From positions 3,829,354-3,893,353 of the forward strand of contig CM041198.1 of NCBI GenBank assembly GCA_023078555.1: a stretch of 64,000 bases of DNA, read 5' to 3'. Both the position numbers and the translations under genes were made by a program. Origin of the DNA: Ulva prolifera. Taxonomy: Eukaryota > Chlorophyta > Ulvophyceae > Ulvales > Ulvaceae. This document shows positions 1 through 11,115 of this stretch, piece by piece (positions within the stretch are counted from its first letter, which is position 1; every line of letters begins with the position of its first letter). Under the pieces are notes generated by a model. It did not search any database, was not told the origin of the DNA, and saw nothing but the letters and a program-made list of their open reading frames with translations.

Positions 1-1
1 G

Positions 2-263
2 GACTCCGCGCTGTGCCGCGGCCCGGTGGAGCGCGAGCCCCGGCACACGCCGTGCGACAACCTGTACGACGTCTTTGTCAACATCCTCGAGGACGAGTGG
101 GTGCGCACCGATAACAACAAAGACATATGAGTTGCATGAACGTGGATCATGCGTATAGCTGCTTATAGTGCAGCCGGGTGTTTGCAGCAGTATGTATCAT
201 CCAGATGGCACGTGATTGTGTTCGTGACCTGTGCGCCGTTTTGATGCGAGCGCAGATAAAATC

Positions 264-298
<35 letters not shown>

Positions 299-949
299 GC
301 AGTGTCCAAGACATACTGGACGGCCCAAGCTGCACCAATTTGACCTGATGTGCATCTGTTTCGAGACGTGGCGGGCTCTGCAGAGCTTGCTATGGCCACC
401 GACCCTCCCCGGTCCACTCACATCATGCACCCCACTGCCGTATGTGGGTGGGCGACTGTCCGACACGAAAGCAGGGCAGAGGTAAGCTGCGTCTATAGGT
501 TTGCATCAATGCATAACATTCGGCGAGTGGAGCAGTCTAGTCTGTGGAGATGATACGTGATTTTTTAAATAAATTTGTGCGGCGCCGTTGCAATGCTGGC
601 ACAGATAAGGCAATATTTTCTACACGCTACACCTGTGCAGCTAGCTGGTTCTGTGTGTGAAGTTGGCAGCCTCTGCAGCGCTTCCTGTGGGCACCGACGC
701 TCTGTGCTAGTTGCCTGACTCGCAAGCATCGCAGAGTCAAGGTCCGAGCCACATTCGAATGCTCTGTGCGCTGTGCAGGAGCACGTCAAGACGATGGTGA
801 TGTGCCAGGACTATGACCTCCTCGAGACCCTGAAGGTCACGCAGACTCAGTATTCGTCATCAAATGTCATCGGGCGCCGCGAGCTGTGGAACCGGTGGGC
901 GAAGGACATCAACGACATGGACCGCATGATCGAGCTCCGCAAGTGGTGA
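2..949 (+). CDS. PTOX: Plastid terminal oxidase (PTOX / alternative oxidase family), 3' end, two exons
   Basis: This is the C-terminal part of a di-iron quinol oxidase. In plastids this enzyme passes electrons from plastoquinol to oxygen. The 5' end lies outside the window. Exon 2-100 reads LYDVFVNILEDEW. Intron 101-778 has a GTGCGC donor and a GTGCAG acceptor. Exon 779-949 continues in phase with EHVKTM and ends at TGA 947-949. Splicing restores the LYDVFVN...DEWEHVKTM block, which holds the conserved ExxH iron-ligand motif (E-W-E-H) of the AOX/PTOX family. The LYDVFVN wording is typical of PTOX rather than mitochondrial AOX. The unspliced reading instead stops at 128-130. The tail after the motif (about 50 residues) is not one I recognise. 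The intron carries a 31-base C run. Confidence 0.85.
266..296. repeat. Poly-C tract (31 C) in the PTOX intron
   Basis: An uninterrupted run of C within intron 101-778. It creates spurious poly-Pro and poly-Gly reading frames on both strands. Its exact length is likely uncertain in any assembly. Confidence 0.95.
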
Positions 950-1836
950 CTGCCGCTGCCTGCATACGCCACATGCATGTGATCGCGGCGTGGGCGCGGT
1001 GGGGTGCACTCCATGCGTGGCTCGCGGGGTGTTTTGTTGACGGCGCCGTGTAGGTGACGCCACGCGGGCGTGCAGCCAGGCTACGGCAGCAGCAGACGTG
1101 TATGTGTTGGTGGTGTACGCTGTGTGGACCAGGGATGGCCCGGGAACGCTGGCGCGCAGTCGGAGGGGGTGTCGCAAAAACAATATGCATGCCAAGGTAT
1201 GCATGCCAAGGCAGGTGAATGCCGCACCTGCCTGAGTGTTGAAGGGGCTGGCAGGGCCCAGAGTATGCTTGTGATGTAGTGTTGAGAACCGGCTCTGGAA
1301 CACGGGGATAGTTGAATCTTATTGCAGGAGGTGGCCAGGTCTGGGCTGATGTTTCTTGGACATATAGGCCTGGCCTCAGTCAGCATGCCGGGCTCTGCGT
1401 TTGTGGAGCCGTATTGCGTAGTATTTTATGCTGGCTTTTATAGATGCTGAGAGAAATGTATTTAGGAGGCTGTTGCAAATGCGGCGTGGGGATACCGCAG
1501 TCGCGCGTGCCAGAGTGCGTAGATTGGTTTTGCTGGAGGACTGCATTATGTGCTGTCGGTGACACAGTTAGCAAGTTGCAAATGGCTGCAGTCGGGCGAA
1601 AGATGCCGCGAACTGCCTTTTGGGGTCCTTCTGCTCGGGATACAGAAGAAAGTACCGTATGTGCGCATGTCATTGACACCGCACAGATGGATGCAGGGTG
1701 CTGATTACACTGTGCGCTTACGTCACATTCCAAGTGCCATGTTCGGTGCATTCGATGGGCGCTGTCGTGGCCTAGCTATGTAACTGAGCCATGCTCGTTG
1801 CTAACATTGCTCGAGCCAGCGCAGCTACGTGCAAAT
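950..1836. other. PTOX 3' UTR and intergenic DNA
   Basis: No convincing coding region. A 14-bp direct repeat (TATGCATGCCAAGG-like) occurs twice near 1185-1212. Short open frames on both strands show no recognisable domain. Confidence 0.5.
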
Positions 1837-2538
1837 TGTCACAATGCATGAGCCTGCGGGCACCAGCGTGGTGACAGGTGCACCCATGCACGGACGATCT
1901 GCGGATCAGGTGCAGGGGTAAGCCGCCAGCCGGGATTGACTCGATGTAGTGAGAGAGATCGTGCGAGGGTTTCCCGTCGTAACCTTGAGTATTCAGTGTG
2001 CATATAAGCATGTGCACACTGAAATCTGTAGCCATTCTTATCACAGTTTCACGGCACTAGCTGTATCTTGTCTCCCCTCAGCATCTCTCCGATTCTACCT
2101 CTGTGCGCAGTGTTAGAAAGGCTATCCTTCGTCAGGTCAGACACGCAGTCCTATGTCAAGTCAGGAAGCCAGCATCTCATACCTGCTGCGCACAGAGGTA
2201 GAACCGAAGAGATGCTGAGGGGAGACAAGATACGACTAGTACCGTGAAACAGTAAGAAGAATGGTTACAGCTCTCTGTATGCACAGCCATATATGCACAC
2301 TGAATAGTCAAGATTACGGCGGGAGATCCTCGCAGGATCTCCCTCACTACTCCGGGACAATCCCGCTGGCGGCTTACCCCTACACATGGTCCGCGGATCA
2401 TCCGTGCATGGGTGCACCTGTCACCACGCTGCTGCCCGCAGGCGCATGCATTGTGACACGCAGCAGGTATGAGATGCTAGCCTTCTGACTTGACATAAGA
2501 CTGCGCGTCTGACCTGATGAAGGATAGACTTTCTGACA
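1837..2538 (+). repeat. 5' LTR of copia element C, interrupted by a solo LTR
   Basis: The LTR runs from TGTCAC (1837) to ...CTGACA (2538) and matches the 360-bp LTRs of element A. A tRNA-primer-site-like TGGTATTGATG follows directly at 2539. At 2110/2464 it is split by a reverse-oriented LTR. Without that insert and its target duplication the LTR is 349 bp. Confidence 0.85.
2111..2458 (-). mobile_element. Solo LTR (copia family A/B) inside the LTR of element C
   Basis: A complete 348-bp LTR in reverse orientation, starting TGTTAG and ending GTGACA. It is flanked by a perfect 5-bp target duplication CGCAG (2106-2110 and 2459-2463). The intact duplication shows a separate insertion whose internal part was later lost by LTR-LTR recombination. 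Confidence 0.85.
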
Positions 2539-2843
2539 TGGTATTGATGAATGTTTGCGTTATGTCTTTTATGGTCTTGTTCAGGAAGCCGTCGGCCAAA
2601 GTCTGTGCGCAGACATGGCGGGCATTCCACTGTTCTGCCAGCGCTCAGACCGCGGTCATGAGCGCAGGCATCATTAAGCGATCTCGTAGCACATTGTTAT
2701 TAGATACAATTCGAGAAGCTTGTTTATAATGATCAGCGCTGGGAAAAGCGAATGCGTTCGCTCATTTCCTCAACCTGTCAGCTTGCGAGCCATCCCATCG
2801 TTTAGTTGCTGTGCTACAAAACTACCGTCCGTCCTACTGCAGG

Positions 2844-4185
2844 ATGTCTAACTCCGATCGCTCTAACGCCAACTCTCCTCGCGAGGAGAGGCAGGACGAG
2901 GCTGACCAGCAACCAATCGTCAACAGGGACGCTGACCAGCAGCTCCCTGAAGGAGAATAGCCCGCGGGCATGTTACTTCGTGGCGGACGAGTTGTCCGAC
3001 CACGTCCCTCTTCCCAGACTGGGCAAAGCAGCCAGCAGGTGCCCTTTTCCTCTCATGTTGTGAACGATCATGGTCACACTGAGTCGTTCATTACGTTCAA
3101 GACGTTGACCGAAGCGCTGCGTGCATCTCGGGGACGTAACGAGCCTGATCTGTCAAAAGGAAAGTTGCCTGAATGGAATTTTAAGACCGAAAGCTTCGTT
3201 GCGTACGAGCAGAAAGTCTTTTTGTGGCTAGGACAGCTCGAGTTAGATCATTTGTTGCAGCACGCACCGTCCGCGGAAGAACAGCGTGTCCACGCTAGAG
3301 CGAGGACTCAAGTCCTTATGTCTTCGCCTGACGCGGATAGGACCACTGTCTATCGCATGTTACATCTGTGTGAAGCATGGGCCTATCTCATTGCAAAGTA
3401 TAGGCCTAGCACTGAAGCGGAGATCCACAGGCTGTGGAGTCGCTTCAACTCATTGTCACAGCGAAATAGAGACGTTGGGTCTTACTGTGGTGAGGTGATG
3501 AGTGTGTACACTCAACTGGAGGCACTAGGTGCCGATGTGGGCCAGCGATGGCTTCGATTAAAACTTTTAGAGGTGGGGGAGGAGTTCAATGCTGTGCGCG
3601 GCGAAGTTCAACACTCCTCCCCGCATGTCATCATTGCACGTTTGACTGAGCATGCTGATGTGCTCAAGCAGCAGCGGCTGCAGGCTAGGTCTGGTACGCC
3701 CGCGGGCAAACCATTCCAAGGCTGGCGCAATCAGCAGCGAGGCGACGATCCTGCGGTTGCCGCGCTCGACGCTGGCAAGGCTCCTCGCGACGAGACCATA
3801 ACCTGCTTCTTCTGCAAGAAGAAGGGACACTTGCGTGCGAACTGCCCCCCGCGCAAACAGGCCGCGGCCAAAGATGTTTGTGCTGTAGAACTGCCTGAAG
3901 AGTTCCCGGATCATGATGCATTGGCACAGTGGAATTTTATCATTGATAACGGTTTTGACATTCACATTGTGGGCAATCGCGACATGTTCACTGAACATGG
4001 TCCGTGCCAGAGGTCTGCCAATCCCGCGGGACCAGGCAAGATCCCCATTATGGGCAGGGGAACCATTCAGGTGAACCTGGGCACTTATGTGGATGAGCAT
4101 GGGAACAAGCATCCTCTGGATGTGGAAATCCCGGGTGTGTACTATGCCCCTGAGTGTCCATACAACATACTGAGTACTATGGGTC
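2844..4185 (+). pseudogene. Copia element C gag-protease fragment, truncated
   Basis: The 5' third of a Ty1/copia polyprotein, close to element A (CDS at 55644). The start ATG is at 2844. An in-frame TAG at 2958-2960 interrupts gag, and the frame reopens at 2970. A CX2CX4HX4C zinc knuckle (CFFCKKKGHLRANC) lies near 3800-3850. The protease motif is DNGFDIHIVGN where element A has DSGSDMHIVGN, so the catalytic DSG is mutated. Homology ends at 4185, where the reverse-oriented LTR of element B begins. Integrase, reverse transcriptase and the 3' LTR are missing. Confidence 0.85.
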
Positions 4186-4531
4186 TGTCAGAGAAGCTCT
4201 TTGTCAGGTCAGACGCGCAGTCTTTCGTACAGGTCGGGTCAGGGCAGCCAGCGTTCCATACCTGCTGCGCACAGAGGTAGAACCGAGGAACGCTATAAGG
4301 AGAGTGCTAGCACCGGGAAACAGTAAGGAGAAATGGTTACAGATCTCAGTGTGCACATGCTTATATGCACAATGAACACACAAGGTTACGGCGGGAAACC
4401 CTCGCGGGATCTCTCATACTACATCGAGACAATCTCGGCTGGCGGCTTACCCCTGCACTGGATCCGCGGATCGTCCGTGCATGGGTGCACCTGTCACCAC
4501 ACTGCTGCCCGCAGGCTCATGCATTGTGACA
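4186..4531 (-). repeat. 3' LTR of element B
   Basis: Reverse-oriented 346-bp LTR. Its inner edge GTGACA (4526-4531) abuts a polypurine tract (reverse complement of CTCCCCCATAAACC, 4532-4545) and then the stop codon of the B polyprotein. It aligns with the element A LTR over its whole length with many substitutions. Confidence 0.85.
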
Positions 4532-4548
4532 CTCCCCCATAAACCCTG

Positions 4549-7500
4549 CTACGTCTCCACTAGCTGGAGTTTATTACGAACCTTTAGCAAAGCAGGTCCG
4601 GGCAGCACTTTAGTAAACACATCCGCTAACTGATCAACAATGCCTACCCATTCTACCTTAAGTTCATCCATCTGGACATATTCCCGCACTCGCAAGTGTC
4701 GCACACGAATGTGCTTGGATCTGTCAGTGGACACAGCATTCACAGCCAAGATATTGGCACTCTTATTGTCACCCCACAGAGTCGGCTTATGCGGGACGAG
4801 TTTCAAATCGAGAAGCAACTGCTTCACCCACATCAACTCGTTGGCTGTTGCACACATCGCAATGAGTTCAGCCTCTGTTGTGTCCCCAGCCACTATACTC
4901 TGCTTCTTCGAGCGCCAGAGAACACAGTTCCCATACACCCGAATAACCATACCAGATACGCTTTTCAGATCAGCAGAGTTCGCAAAATCTGCATCTGAAA
5001 AAGCCTCTAGTAAGCACCCGTGTCCCTCAGAGCCTATAAATTTTATTCCTAAATTCTTTGTGGACTGCAGGTATCTCAGAACATGTTGCACGGCAGTCCA
5101 ATGTTCCTTCAGACTACTAGACATGTGCCGGGCCAGGGCATGCGCCACATAGCTCAGGTCAGGTCGTGTCACTCCTGCAATATACTAGATACTTCCTACA
5201 GCACTCATGAACCTGGAATGCTCAGCAGCACTGGCTTTTTCCAGGTCAGGATGCTCTTTCGCACTCCTTAGTTGTTGCCGCGGCACTAAGAGAGTGGGAG
5301 ACTTGCGACAGTCAAACATACAGTACTTTTCAAGCAAGTTGTGAATTTTGTTTCGTTGTGTCATGATGATTGTTTTGGCCTTGCGATCACGCATGATCTC
5401 TGTGCCAAGTGCCCATGCAAGTTCACCCAGGTCTCTTCCTTCGAATTTCGTGAGAATGACGTTGACAAGTTCTTGCAGTCCCGCAGAGCTGCTTAAAATG
5501 AACAAGTCATCGACCCACAAGAAAATAAAACAGCGACCGGATGTTCTGACATACAGTCCGGGATCACTTTGTGCGCACACAAATCCCATCTAAGCTAAGA
5601 CCTTTATTAAAGCTTTATGCCACTCGCGAGCAGCTTGCTTCAGGCCATACAAGGTTTTATGTAATCTCCACACATGTGCTGTCCCGTCAGTGAAGAACGG
5701 GGGCTGTTCAACGAACACTTCTTCTTCTAACTCACCATTCAGAAAAGCGCACTGAATGTCTATATGCCTAATCTCTAAATCTTCCTGAGCAGCAACTGAC
5801 AGCAACATACGCAGTGTCGCATAACTACCAACAGGAGACCAAGTCTCAAAGAAGTCAATCCCTTCTACCTGAGAAAAACCACGCGCTACATAACGTGCCT
5901 TATAGCGCTGAATCTCCCCCGCAGGCCCACGATTAATCTTAAGCACCCATTTGCCCGAGATAGCCCGTTTGCCCGTAGGCAAATAGCACAACCCGAAGGT
6001 TCCGTGCTCACCTAGTGCATCTACCTTCTCCTGCATGGCACGCAGCCATGCATCCCTGTCAGCACTCGCGAGTGCTTCCTTCAAAGAAGGCATATCAGGG
6101 TCGGAGGGCTTCTGCTTCGTGGCGGCAGCTGCTCTGCGCGACCCACGACGCTGAGCATTCTGCTGCTCACCAGACTCCACATGCTGAGGCTTCAGGCCTG
6201 CACAGGACACTCCACAGTCAGCCGCGGCTGATGTGTCCTGATCGCAAGTTGAAACATCAATAGCAGCTACAACTGTCTCACTGCTAGCAAAGTCAGAGCC
6301 CGCAGGCTCATGCATATGCACAGCTGCTACATCCGCAGCCAATGGAACAAGGCGTCTGCGGACAAGAGGATTGATTTTTATGCGAGGCAAGGCGGCTGGA
6401 TTGGCCCTCACCTCGTCAGGCAAATCGACCGCAACTGCGGCTGAGGGGTCCGGATCCTCTCCCCCTAATTTGGACCCGGTCTCCACCTCATCTGGCTCAT
6501 CCTCCCAGAAGGGCCTCGGCGCCTCAGCTCCTCGCGAGGGCTGAGCGACTGCCCCCGCGCCAGATGCTGAGGCCGCTGCCGAATTACTCCCGGAACGGAC
6601 CCGCTGAGCCTCCAGATTCTGATGAGCCGCAGCCCTTTCATCATCCGAGATGGTGTAATCCATGCGCTGTTCGTCATCGTCGTCACAGATGCCAGGACTG
6701 TCGTCATCCCTACCATGTCGTCATCAGACGCACTGACAGACACTTGAACAGGGAACGCAACTTCTACACCAAGGTCGTGCAACACAGCATTGCGCGTGAC
6801 AACATACTGTGCAGTGCGGGAGGGCGTGGCGACAGGGTGATGCACTTCGCCGCGCACACGAGGGGGGGCAGGGACGTCAGGGTGAGCAGCAGCTCTGGAT
6901 ATCGCACGCATGCGATGCAAAGCTGCTCTGGCTATTTCCGGTGTTGCCCTAGCAGGGTCACGTCGGATAATCTCCGCAGAGGAGCCAGCTCCAAATCGTG
7001 GAGAGTACACAGCAGGGCTGGGCTCAGGCTTGTCCTGCCGGAATGTCGTTTCCATGATACCTACCATGACCAGGGGGGGTGTGAAGCTGGTCACGCAGAC
7101 GGCGCAACACTCCCCCATCATACGTGTGCTCTGCCAAGAAAGGAGGGACATCACTATCAGTCACACGCTCGCCCTCATTATCCCCCTCAAAGACAACCGT
7201 GTAAGAGTTCGCAAACTCCGCAGGCTCACTCTTGTCCACAACAGCGGACGCATCGTACTTACATACGTGGCGTATCATCTGATCCGCTGTGCACATAACC
7301 TAGCGCACACCAAAAACCCTACCCCTAGGATCATCCTGGGCGTACACACGCTGCATGATGGGGCCCAGTCCCAACCCAGTATGCCAGGACACCCCACGGA
7401 GACAGCTTCCGCAGCATGTCATCGCTGGGGTCAGCATTCACCTCAACCCCTCATGGACGCTGCTGCCGCAGCAGATATTGGAAAACCTCAACGGAGGTGT

Positions 7501-10500
7501 CTCTGAAAAAGACATGTAGGGAATGATATCCCTGTCACAAGACCGCAACAAAATCTCGTCGGGCTCTGTCATCGCAAGCAACTGGTACTTGCGCTTTTCC
7601 TCATCCCTCAACTTATCGCGCTCGGCCTTTTTCATGCGCTTGTTGCCCTTCTCAGCCTGCTCCACATCCACAAATGCGTTGACAACATGCTGAGCTTTCT
7701 GGGACTTCAAAATTCGGGCCAGTTTATCATGGTACAACGCCGAGCACGGCGTGAGATTGTGACCATGGACAACACTGGCAAGGCATTCGATCCACAGGAA
7801 AAGAGACAGGACACTCGCAAGCAGCACAGCACGAAGTGCCTCGAAGGCAATTCCGATCCTCCGCTCGATCATGGTGTTATAGCGATGATCAGCTGTGGGG
7901 GTGGTGCGGTGAGTGATGCCACGACGCCAGAGGTAGAGTTTTAAGGCCTCAACCACGAACTCTCCCCCTTTGTCGGTGTGTAGGATGCGCACACCCGGTA
8001 TACCTGGCTTCACCACATTCACCCGAATGCACTCAATAATATAAGAGATCATGGCCGCAGCCTCACTCTTTTTGCGCAGACCGACCACAAAAGTATATCG
8101 GGTAAAGGCACACATCACAAACAAAACATATTTCACACCTCCAATTTCCACTGGAGTGACAGGGTCAGCTAAATCGGCATGCAGTTGCTCGCCAGGGTAC
8201 TTGTCCTGGCCCATGAGCTCACGATTATTGGCGAAGAAGTTGCCCGCAGGCACTTTGCCAATTCTGCAGCCACGACAACGATTCCCCATTGGCTCGGAAT
8301 CAACCCTCAGACGTAAATCACCATAAAATCCAGCATTGGCTTGCATACTGTAACAAACAAGGTGTTTGTTAGAAGTGCGAGTAGCTCTCGCTCCCAGTTG
8401 AGTGCTTTGACCTAGTTTCGACGGAATTCATGACACATACGCTTCAGGACCCACGTGGACTGCTGGAAAGACAAATGCGCTAGAAAAGCAGGTTCCAGCA
8501 AGTATGCATCATGTGGGACCTCAGCTCCCCCAGCATTGGGTCGCTTCAGTTCGATAGCCGCAGTTGTCACATGATGCCACTGCTGTTGATCCTCTATCAC
8601 AGAGGTCGGACTGCTCTGGTTAGACCAGACTACCCCCCTGTTGACAGGTTGACCAACGAGAACAGGTTTTGTATCGACACTCATCTTGAATGCAAAGACA
8701 AGGTGACCTTCCTCATCAAGCTCCTGGTAGTTGACATTATCCTCAATACCACTAGCCATGTCACCGAGACCTGGGACATACAATACACTCCTACGCGCAT
8801 CCAAGAACATCTGCTCATGCCTCAGACCCATTGTACTAAGCAGGTCATACGGACATTCGGGGGCATAGTAAACATCAAGGATTTCCACGTCCAGCGGATG
8901 CTTGTTCCCATGCTTATCAACATAAGTACCCGGGTTCACTTGAATGGTTCCCCTGCCCATGATAGGGAGCTGCCCTGGTCCCGCGGGATTGGCAGTTCTT
9001 TGACACGGACCGTACTCAGCAGAGTTGCATTAATACGCGTATCTTTCGATTTCGGTACGTTTAATACGCGTATTTTATTCTAACGTACTTTATCAGCGTA
9101 TAGTACGCGCGTACGTTTCGGACTTACGCGTTTTGAGAGAGCGTAGAGCTCTGCACTGTGGTGCACCTGTAGCCACAAGGCCGAAGGAGGTTTTTCACAT
9201 CCCTTGCATTGCATGATGAACCTGAGTAACCTGGTCATCTAATTGACTGTTAGTATATTGTATTGTTCTCTGCAATAGTGTGTCTAAGCACAGATGACAG
9301 TGACCGTGGCGCTACCAAGTCTGGCCATGACCGGCTTGGCGCCTCAGGCGCCAAGCCAGTGATGTAGCCTATACAGCGTACTTTTCAACCCCCCAAGATT
9401 GGAGCCAACGTATCATACGCGTATTTTTGCTTAACGTACTTTATCACGAAACGTACTAATGCAACTCTGGTACTCAGTGAAAATTCCACGATTTCCTACA
9501 ATATGAATGTCCGAACCATTATCAATGATTATATTCCAAGGCAAAGACGCTTCAGGTTGCGGATACTTTTCGGGCATCTCTACCGCACAGACATCCTTCG
9601 CCGCAGCCTGTTTGGGTTGGGGGCAGTTCGCACGCAAATGTCCCTTCTTCTTGCAGAAAAAACAGGTCCTGATCTCCTCGCGAGGAGCCTGGCCTGCCGC
9701 GAGAGCGGCGACCACAAGACCGTCACCACGGGGCTGCTTGCGCCAGCCATGGCCTGGTTTGCCCGTGGGCGCCCCAGACCTAGCCTGCAGCCGTTTTTGC
9801 TTGAGCAAATCGGCATGCTCAGTCAAACGAGATATGATTACATGTGGGGAAGAATGGAGAACTTTGCCGCGCACGGCGTTGAACTCTTCCCCCACTTCTA
9901 TCGGTTTCAAACGGAGCCATCGCTGGCCCACATCGGCACCTAGTGCCTCCAGTTGAGTGAAAACACTCATCACATCACCACAGTAAGACCCAACGTCTAT
10001 TATTCTGTGACAAGGAATTGAACCAACTCCACAGTCTGTGGATTTTGGCGTCAGTGCTAGGCCTATTCTTCGCTGTTAAATAGGCCCATGCATCACACAG
10101 GTGTGACATGCGATAGACAGTGGTCCTATCCGCGTCAGGCAAAGACATAAGGACCTGTGTCCTCACCCTAGCATGAACACGTTGTTTGTCCGCAGACGGT
10201 GCGTGCTGCAACAAATGGTCTAACTCGAATTGACCCAACCACAAGAAGACTTTCTGCTCGTACGCAACGAAGCTTGCGGTCTTATGATTCCATTTAGGCA
10301 GTTTTCCTTTTGACAAATCAGGCTCGTTACGTCCCCGAGATGCACGCAGCGCTTCGGTTAACGTTTCGAGCATGATGAGGGACTCAGTGTGACCAGCATC
10401 GTTCACTACATGAGAGGAAAAGGGCACCTGCTGACTACTCTGCCCAGTTTGGGAAGAGGGACGTGGTCGGACAACTCGTCCGCCCCGGAGCAACATACCC

Positions 10501-10622
10501 GCGGGCTGTTCTCCGTAAGGGAGCTGCTGGTCAGCATCACTATCGACGATTGGCTGCTGGTTAGCCTCGTCCTACCTCTCCTCGCGAGGAGAGTTGGCGT
10601 TGGAACACTCGAGATAAGACAT
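4549..10622 (-). pseudogene. Element B gag-pol polyprotein, inactivated
   Basis: A degenerate copia polyprotein from ATG 10620-10622 to TAG 4549-4551. In coding order the recognisable parts are gag (about 10496-9480), zinc knuckle CFFCKKKGHLRANC, protease DNGSDIHIVGN, the gag-pre-integrase region (8960-8412), integrase with HADL and HTDKGGEF (8346-7438), reverse transcriptase including FLWVDDLFI (6663-5185), and RNase H with GDNKSANILA (5172-4549). It is broken by an early stop in gag, a stop after KVLA (5590), a stop after AVGSI (near 5173-5184), frameshifts near 6660-7440, a stop at 8346 and the MITE in the protease region. Confidence 0.9.
9020..9469. mobile_element. Non-autonomous hAT-like MITE
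   Basis: A 450-bp element with terminal inverted repeats CAGAGTTGCATTAATACG (left) and, on the opposite strand, CAGAGTTGCATTAGTACG (right). It is flanked by a perfect 8-bp target duplication GTACTCAG (9012-9019 and 9470-9477). An 8-bp duplication with termini fitting CARNG is the hAT signature. It sits in the B protease region between two halves of otherwise continuous coding sequence. It holds no open frame of note. It has subterminal ACGCGTAT/CGTACG palindromes and an internal hairpin around TTGGCGCCTCAGGCGCCAA (near 9335-9356). Confidence 0.85.
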
Positions 10623-10740
10623 CCTGCAGTAGGACAGACGGTTGTTTGTCGCGCGCAGCAACTAACCGATGGGATGGCTCGCAAGCCGACAGGTTGAGAA
10701 AATAAGCAAACGTGTCGCTTTTCTCAGCGCTGATCATTAA

Positions 10741-11115
10741 TGTCATAAATCAGTGTCTAGGTACACCTGCAATGCATGACGCGCAAGTCTGCGCATGGGT
10801 ATGGTGGCCAAGGGCCCAACCCGTGTTATGTTAGGATAGTATGCATGAGCATACTTGGGGCGCTCCGTGAGCGGCTAGCCCCGGGCCATTGTCATTGGGC
10901 CACGGTAGACATGCACGAATGGTCGCATATAGTCGTATGCGTCCAAGTCTGAAGTAACCTTTCTCTTACATCTTCCATAGGTTCCTGCACTGTCTTGCAT
11001 CCAGTGCAGTATTCTCCCCGATCTGTGTAGTGACCTTTCGTACGACCTGGCGGCTCTCCAGGTATAGGCACTACTAACCTCCTAATGCACACATAATAGG
11101 TTCTCGTTTATAACA
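10741..11115 (+). repeat. 5' LTR of element D
   Basis: 375 bp, TGTCAT...ATAACA. It is followed directly by TGATATCAACC, a plausible primer-binding site differing by one base from the usual TGGTATCA start. Confidence 0.9.

Noticed and set aside
147-485. Poly-Pro and poly-Gly frames across the C run
   Set aside because: They are intron sequence of the PTOX gene and depend only on the homopolymer.
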